Part shown: positions 15,076-18,761 of the stretch, one piece after another
Position numbering within the stretch: the stretch's first letter is position 1
Layout of the letters: the number at the start of each line of letters is the position of its first letter
DNA from: Gemmobacter sp.
Lineage (GTDB): Bacteria > Pseudomonadota > Alphaproteobacteria > Rhodobacterales > Rhodobacteraceae
DNA length: 18,761 nt
Assembly (NCBI GenBank): GCA_003509785.1
Contig: DOMY01000199.1
Coordinates: 1 to 18,761 of the forward strand
Direction of reading: 5' to 3'
Made by a program: the position numbers and the translations under genes
The notes under the pieces: model-generated
Databases searched by the model: none
The model's input: only the letters and a program-made list of their open reading frames with translations
What the model was told of the DNA's origin: nothing

Positions 15076-15489
15076 ATGACACGTTATGCCAATCTTGCCC
15101 TGCTGATCCTGTTTCCAGTTTCCTGGTTCGCGCCGCTGATGCGGGCGGGCCTGCTGCCATTGTTCGGCCTGTCTGAAATCTCGGTCATTTCGGGGCTGCA
15201 ATCGCTGTGGGGCACGGATGTCGCGCTGGCCCTTCTGGTGACCTTTTGCGCGATCTTTGCCCCGCTGATGAAAGTGATCGGCCGGGCCCTGCGCGATTTC
15301 GATCTGCTGCATCCGGCGGTGGAACCGGCGCTGGCAGTGCTGGGCAAGCTGGCGATGGCGGATATTTTTCTGGTCGCACTCTATATCGTGATCGTGCAAG
15401 GGGTGGGCCTTGCCCATGTCGAAGTGGCATGGGGGTTATATCTGTTCACCGCCTGCATCCTGTCCTCGATCCTGTTGAGCCGCCCATGA
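15076..15489 (+). CDS. PqiA-domain (paraquat-inducible protein A family) membrane protein
   Basis: 137 residues with four hydrophobic helices: YANLALLILFPVSWFAPLM, LWGTDVALALLVTFCAIFAP, LAMADIFLVALYIVIVQG and WGLYLFTACILSSILL. The LSEISVISGL loop, the ALLVTFCAIFAPLMKV segment and LGKLAMADIFLVAL resemble a single PqiA domain; E. coli PqiA has two such domains. PqiA-type proteins belong to envelope lipid-transport systems. The start is ATG 15076; a TTG at 15043 overlapping the previous stop would add 11 residues and has no better ribosome binding site. The stop overlaps the next gene's ATG (ATGA). The family call is by sequence pattern and moderately sure. Confidence 0.65.
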   Translation: MTRYANLALLILFPVSWFAPLMRAGLLPLFGLSEISVISGLQSLWGTDVALALLVTFCAIFAPLMKVIGRALRDFDLLHPAVEPALAVLGKLAMADIFLVALYIVIVQGVGLAHVEVAWGLYLFTACILSSILLSRP

Positions 15490-16475
15490 CCCGCCCCCCG
15501 CTTTCCCTGCTTGATCTTGTCCGCGTCACCGATACCGGATCGGCGCGGCAATCCCTGCTGAAAGCCCGCACCATTGCCGCCCATGTCGAAGGGCTGGGCT
15601 TCCGGCGCTTTCTGGTGGCGGAACATCACAATATGACCGGCATCGCCTCGGCCGCCGTATCGGTGGTTCTGGCGCATGTAGGGGCGGGCACATCGACCAT
15701 CCGCATCGGCGCGGCGGGGGTGATGCTGCCCTTCCATGCGCCCTATGTGATCGCAGAGCAGTTCGGCACGCTGGGGCAGCTGTACCCGGGGCGCGTGGAT
15801 CTGGGGCTGGGCCGGGCGCCGGGGACCGATGGCGCCACGCTGGTGCGGGCGCTGCGCCGGGGCGGCGATGCGGGCGACCGCTTTCCGCAGGATGTGGTAG
15901 AGTTGATGGGCTATTTCGCCCCGGATGATGACAGCCCGCGCATCCGCGCCGTGCCGGCACCGGGCACCGACATGGGGTTCATCATTCTGGGATCGTCGCA
16001 TTTCGGGGCGCTGCTGGCGGCGGAGCTGGGGTTGCCCTATGCCTTTGCCTCGCATTTCGCGCCTGATGCGCTGATGGATGCGCTGTATCTGTATCGGCAG
16101 AACTTCAAACCGTCGGACCGGCTGGCCAAGCCTCATGCCATGGTGGCCGTGAATGTGACCTGCGCCGATACCGAGGCCGAGGCGCGGCGCCTGTTCACCA
16201 CGCCGCAGCAGGGTTTTCTGGGCCTGATCCGCAATGCCCGTGGTCTGAGCCAGCCGCCTGTGGATGACATGGCGCAGGTCTGGACCCCGCGCGAAGAAGC
16301 GCAGGTGATGCGGATGCTGGCCTGCCATGCGGTGGGCAGCCCAGATCAGGTGCGCGCGCAGCTGGATGCGCTGGTGGCACAGACCCAGGCCGACGAGTTG
16401 ATCCTGGCGACCGATATCCATGATCTGGAGGCGCGCAAGCATTCGCTTACGCTGACGGCAGAGGCCTGGGCCTGA
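15486..16475 (+). CDS. Luciferase-like monooxygenase (LLM class, YhbW/MsnO8-type flavin oxidoreductase)
   Basis: 329 residues, a bacterial-luciferase-like TIM barrel using reduced flavin. Family marks are LSLLDLVRV near the N-terminus, FLVAEHHNMTGIASAA, STIRIGAAGVMLPFHAPYV, AEQFGTLGQLYPGRVDLGLG with RAPGTDGATLVRAL, and late AVGSPDQVRAQLDAL. The substrate is unknown for this group. The start at 15486 is fixed by the family N-terminus and the 4-bp ATGA overlap with the PqiA-like gene; the frame is open much further upstream but that part is antisense-like filler. It ends one base before radA. Its role among envelope and DNA-repair genes is unclear. Confidence 0.85.
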   Translation: MTRPPLSLLDLVRVTDTGSARQSLLKARTIAAHVEGLGFRRFLVAEHHNMTGIASAAVSVVLAHVGAGTSTIRIGAAGVMLPFHAPYVIAEQFGTLGQLYPGRVDLGLGRAPGTDGATLVRALRRGGDAGDRFPQDVVELMGYFAPDDDSPRIRAVPAPGTDMGFIILGSSHFGALLAAELGLPYAFASHFAPDALMDALYLYRQNFKPSDRLAKPHAMVAVNVTCADTEAEARRLFTTPQQGFLGLIRNARGLSQPPVDDMAQVWTPREEAQVMRMLACHAVGSPDQVRAQLDALVAQTQADELILATDIHDLEARKHSLTLTAEAWA

Positions 16476-16476
16476 C

Positions 16477-17835
16477 ATGGCACCGAAGAAAGGCGCCACA
16501 TTCACCTGCAGCGCCTGTGGCGCCGCCTATACCAAATGGGCCGGCAAATGCGATGCCTGCGGCGCGTGGAATTCCATCGTGGAAGAAGCCCCGCTGGGGG
16601 CAGGCCCCAAGCCCACATCCAAGGGCCGCACCATCCCGCTGACCGATCTGGCCACCGAAGAGGCGCCACCGCCGCGCGCCAGTTCCGGCATCGGCGAGCT
16701 GGACCGGGTGCTGGGCGGCGGGCTGGTGCCCGCTTCGGCCATTCTGGTGGGGGGCGATCCGGGGATCGGCAAATCCACCCTGCTGCTGCAGGCCGCCGCC
16801 AGCTTTGCCCGGCGCGGGCTGAAGTGCATGTATATCTCGGGCGAGGAAGCCGCCGCGCAGGTGCGGATGCGGGCGCAAAGGCTGGGGCTGACCGAATCGC
16901 CGGTGATTCTGGGCACCGATACCAACCTGCGCGACATTCTGACCACGCTGGATGCCGAACGCCCCGGGCTGGCGATCATCGATTCGATCCAGACCATGTG
17001 GCTGGACAATGTGGAAAGCGCGCCGGGATCGGTTTCGCAGGTGCGCGCATCGGCGCATGAGCTTGTCAGCTTTGCCAAGCGGCGCGGCGTGGCGGTGGTG
17101 ATCGTGGGCCATGTCACGAAAGAGGGTGCTATCGCAGGCCCCCGCGTGCTGGAACACATGGTGGATACGGTGCTGTATTTCGAGGGCGAGCGCGGCCACC
17201 AGTTTCGCATCCTGCGCGCGGTGAAGAACCGCTTTGGCCCGGCCGATGAAATCGGCGTGTTCGAGATGACGGGCGACGGGCTGGCCGAAGTGCTGAACCC
17301 CTCGGCGCTGTTCCTGTCGGATCGCGAAAGCGCCAGCCCCGGCTCTGCGGTCTTTGCCGGGATCGAGGGCACAAGGCCGGTGCTGACCGAAATTCAGGCC
17401 CTGGTCGCCCCCTCCAACCTTGGCACACCGAGGCGCACGGTGGTGGGGCTGGATTCCGGCCGCCTGTCCACCATTCTGGCCGTGCTGGAGGCGCGCTGCG
17501 GCATCCCCTTCACCGGGCTTGATGTTTTCCTCAATGTTGCCGGGGGGATGCGGGTTTCCGAACCGGCCGCCGATCTGGCCGTGGCGGCCGCCCTTCTTTC
17601 GGCGCGTGAGGATGTGGCAATTCCGCCAGACATGGTGCTTTTCGGGGAAATCTCGCTCTCTGGGGCGCTGCGCCCGGTGGGGCAGACGGAAAACAGGTTG
17701 AAAGAGGCGGCGAAACTTGGTTTCTCACAGGCGGTTTTGCCCTCAAGGTCCAAGGCCGGGCAATCCGAAGGGATGCGCCTGCGCCAGATGCCGGATCTGA
17801 CGGCCTTTGTCGGCGATATGTTCGGGGCAGGCTAA
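16477..17835 (+). CDS. radA: DNA repair protein RadA/Sms
   Basis: 452 residues with the complete RadA layout. An N-terminal zinc finger has C11, C14, C25 and C28. The RecA-like core has Walker A GDPGIGKS (93-100), Walker B LAIIDSIQTMW and the RadA-specific KNRFG motif (250-254). A C-terminal Lon-like domain (about 270-452) includes GLDVFLNVAGGMRVSEPAAD. RadA is a hexameric helicase that extends D-loops and processes recombination intermediates. The start follows the upstream stop after one base. cvpA begins 19 bp after its stop. Nothing unusual is seen. Confidence 0.95.
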   Translation: MAPKKGATFTCSACGAAYTKWAGKCDACGAWNSIVEEAPLGAGPKPTSKGRTIPLTDLATEEAPPPRASSGIGELDRVLGGGLVPASAILVGGDPGIGKSTLLLQAAASFARRGLKCMYISGEEAAAQVRMRAQRLGLTESPVILGTDTNLRDILTTLDAERPGLAIIDSIQTMWLDNVESAPGSVSQVRASAHELVSFAKRRGVAVVIVGHVTKEGAIAGPRVLEHMVDTVLYFEGERGHQFRILRAVKNRFGPADEIGVFEMTGDGLAEVLNPSALFLSDRESASPGSAVFAGIEGTRPVLTEIQALVAPSNLGTPRRTVVGLDSGRLSTILAVLEARCGIPFTGLDVFLNVAGGMRVSEPAADLAVAAALLSAREDVAIPPDMVLFGEISLSGALRPVGQTENRLKEAAKLGFSQAVLPSRSKAGQSEGMRLRQMPDLTAFVGDMFGAG

Positions 17836-17854
17836 GCCCTGGGGGAGAATTGGA

Positions 17855-18454
17855 ATGGAAGGTTTCACCATCATCGACGCCGTGGTGGCCGGGGTTATCG
17901 TGCTGTCGGCTGTTCTGGCCTATTCGCGCGGCCTTGTGCGCGAAGGCATGGCGATCCTGGGCTGGATCGTGGCAGCGGTGGTCGCTTACGGCTTTGCCGC
18001 ACAGGCACAGCCGCTGATCCGCGAATTGCCGATGGTCGGCGATTTTCTGGGCGACAGCTGCGAACTGTCGCTGATCGCGGCCTTTGCCGGGGTCTTTGCC
18101 ATCTGTCTGGTGATTGCGGCGCTGTTCACCCCGCTTCTGTCCAGCTGGATCAACCAGACGGTTCTGGGCGGCGTGGATCAGGCGCTTGGCTTCCTGTTCG
18201 GCGTGGTGCGCGGCGTGGTTCTGGTGGCGGTGGCCTTCATCGTCTACGACCGTGCGGTGGCTGCGGAATCCATCGCCATGGTGGATCAGTCCCGTTCGGC
18301 CAAGGTGTTTGCGACATTCCAGGGCAATCTGGATGAACAGATCCCTTCGGATGCCCCCGGCTGGATCGTTGCGAAATACGAAGGTCTGGTTTCCGTCTGC
18401 GCCGCACCGGCCACGCCGGTCACCCCGGATGCTGCACCCGCAGCAAACAACTAA
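17855..18454 (+). CDS. cvpA: CvpA family membrane protein (colicin V production protein homologue)
   Basis: 199 residues with four hydrophobic segments in the CvpA arrangement: FTIIDAVVAGVIVLSAVLAY followed by SRGLVREG, then LGWIVAAVVAYGFAA, LIAAFAGVFAICLVIAALFT and the LGFLFGVVRGVVLVAVAF segment. The tail is rich in Ala and Pro (CAAPATPVTPDAAPAANN). The start at 17855 is set by GGGGGAG at 17841-17847; an in-frame ATG at 17807 lies inside radA and is unlikely. The position directly before purF is the classical cvpA-purF arrangement. Family members influence envelope integrity and colicin V export, by a mechanism not settled. Confidence 0.9.
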   Translation: MEGFTIIDAVVAGVIVLSAVLAYSRGLVREGMAILGWIVAAVVAYGFAAQAQPLIRELPMVGDFLGDSCELSLIAAFAGVFAICLVIAALFTPLLSSWINQTVLGGVDQALGFLFGVVRGVVLVAVAFIVYDRAVAAESIAMVDQSRSAKVFATFQGNLDEQIPSDAPGWIVAKYEGLVSVCAAPATPVTPDAAPAANN

Positions 18455-18503
18455 GCGCGAGCGTCGGTTCCGGGCGTGACACTCCGTCATCTAGCCATTA
18501 CAC

Positions 18504-18521
18504 GGGGGGCGAAAGCCCCCC
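18504..18521 (+). terminator. Hairpin between cvpA and purF
   Basis: GGGGGGC (18504-18510) and GCCCCCC (18515-18521) pair perfectly around a GAAA tetraloop, 50 bp after cvpA and 20 bp before purF. A U-run is missing (TTCGG follows). It may be a terminator, an attenuator limiting purF readthrough, or a processing barrier. Confidence 0.55.
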
Positions 18522-18541
18522 TTCGGATTCGGAGCGAACCC

Positions 18542-18761
18542 ATGCGCCACCTCCCCGGCACCCCGTTCGACACCTTTCAGGATGGCGACAAGCTGAAAGA
18601 AGAATGTGGCGTTTTCGGCGTCATCGGCGTGACCGATGCGGCGAATTTCGTAGCTCTCGGCCTGCACGCCCTGCAACATCGCGGGCAGGAAGCCGGCGGG
18701 ATCGTCAGCTACGACCCGGCGCATGGCTTCAACTCGGCCCGCCGCTTCGGCTATGTGCGCG
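18542..18761 (+). CDS. purF: Amidophosphoribosyltransferase PurF, 5' part only
   Basis: The first 73 codons are present and the gene runs off the window. The N-terminal nucleophile is C22 in EECGVFGV, which would be exposed by removal of a short propeptide. LHALQHRGQEAGGI and GFNSARRFGYVR follow in the glutamine amidotransferase domain. The enzyme makes phosphoribosylamine from PRPP and glutamine, the first step of purine synthesis. GGAG at 18531-18534, seven bases before the ATG at 18542, supports the start. Confidence 0.93.
   Translation, partial: MRHLPGTPFDTFQDGDKLKEECGVFGVIGVTDAANFVALGLHALQHRGQEAGGIVSYDPAHGFNSARRFGYVR

Noticed and set aside
15043..15489. Earlier TTG start for the PqiA-like gene
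   Set aside because: TTG starts are rare and no better ribosome binding site precedes it; ATG 15076 gives a family-like N-terminus. Kept as an alternative only.
1..18761. CRISPR arrays, tRNA/rRNA genes, insertion sequences, phage or defence systems
   Set aside because: No regularly spaced repeats, no structural RNA signatures, and no transposase, integrase, nuclease or toxin-like reading frames were seen on either strand.

Overview
The window looks like two unrelated genomes joined inside one gene. Bases 1 to about 2,690 are AT-richer (hand counts: 32% G+C at 1801-1860, 47% at 2581-2640). They carry a DMT-type exporter, a UlaG-like metallo-beta-lactamase-fold hydrolase and the first ~345 codons of a replicative helicase dnaB. 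None of these genes has a visible Shine-Dalgarno. Protein style and gene content suggest a Patescibacteria/CPR-type or similar bacterium, which is an inference. From about 2,700 onward the DNA is G+C-rich (67% at 2761-2820, 62% at 16021-16080). Gene content and protein sequences there are typical of Rhodobacterales (Rhodobacteraceae/Paracoccaceae). The switch falls in the most conserved part of dnaB, just after Walker B, and keeps the reading frame. The simplest reading is a chimeric metagenome contig, not a natural hybrid helicase.

The Rhodobacterales part has three blocks, all on the + strand. (a) 3200-11288 is a polyol catabolic locus: a HAD phosphatase and a SorC-family regulator overlapping by 4 bp, then an operator-like inverted repeat. 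It continues with smoE-smoF-smoG-smoK (ABC importer for sorbitol/mannitol), smoS (sorbitol dehydrogenase) and mtlK (mannitol 2-dehydrogenase). Polyols would be imported and oxidised to fructose; no fructokinase is present here. A perfect 10-bp hairpin separates the binding-protein gene from the permeases. (b) 11289-11535 is a gene-free gap with three consecutive strong palindromes, the last probably ending the smo transcript. (c) 11536-18761 is a housekeeping run: alr (alanine racemase), mlaE-mlaF (lipid-transport ABC permease and ATPase), an unknown two-TM coiled-coil protein, a PqiA-domain membrane protein, a luciferase-like monooxygenase, radA, cvpA and the start of purF.

No tRNA, rRNA, CRISPR array, insertion sequence, phage gene or toxin/defence module was seen. 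The main points for a second look are the dnaB junction, the leaderless-looking promoters, the SorC operator candidate, the palindrome cluster, and the mlaEF/coiled-coil/PqiA-like neighbourhood.
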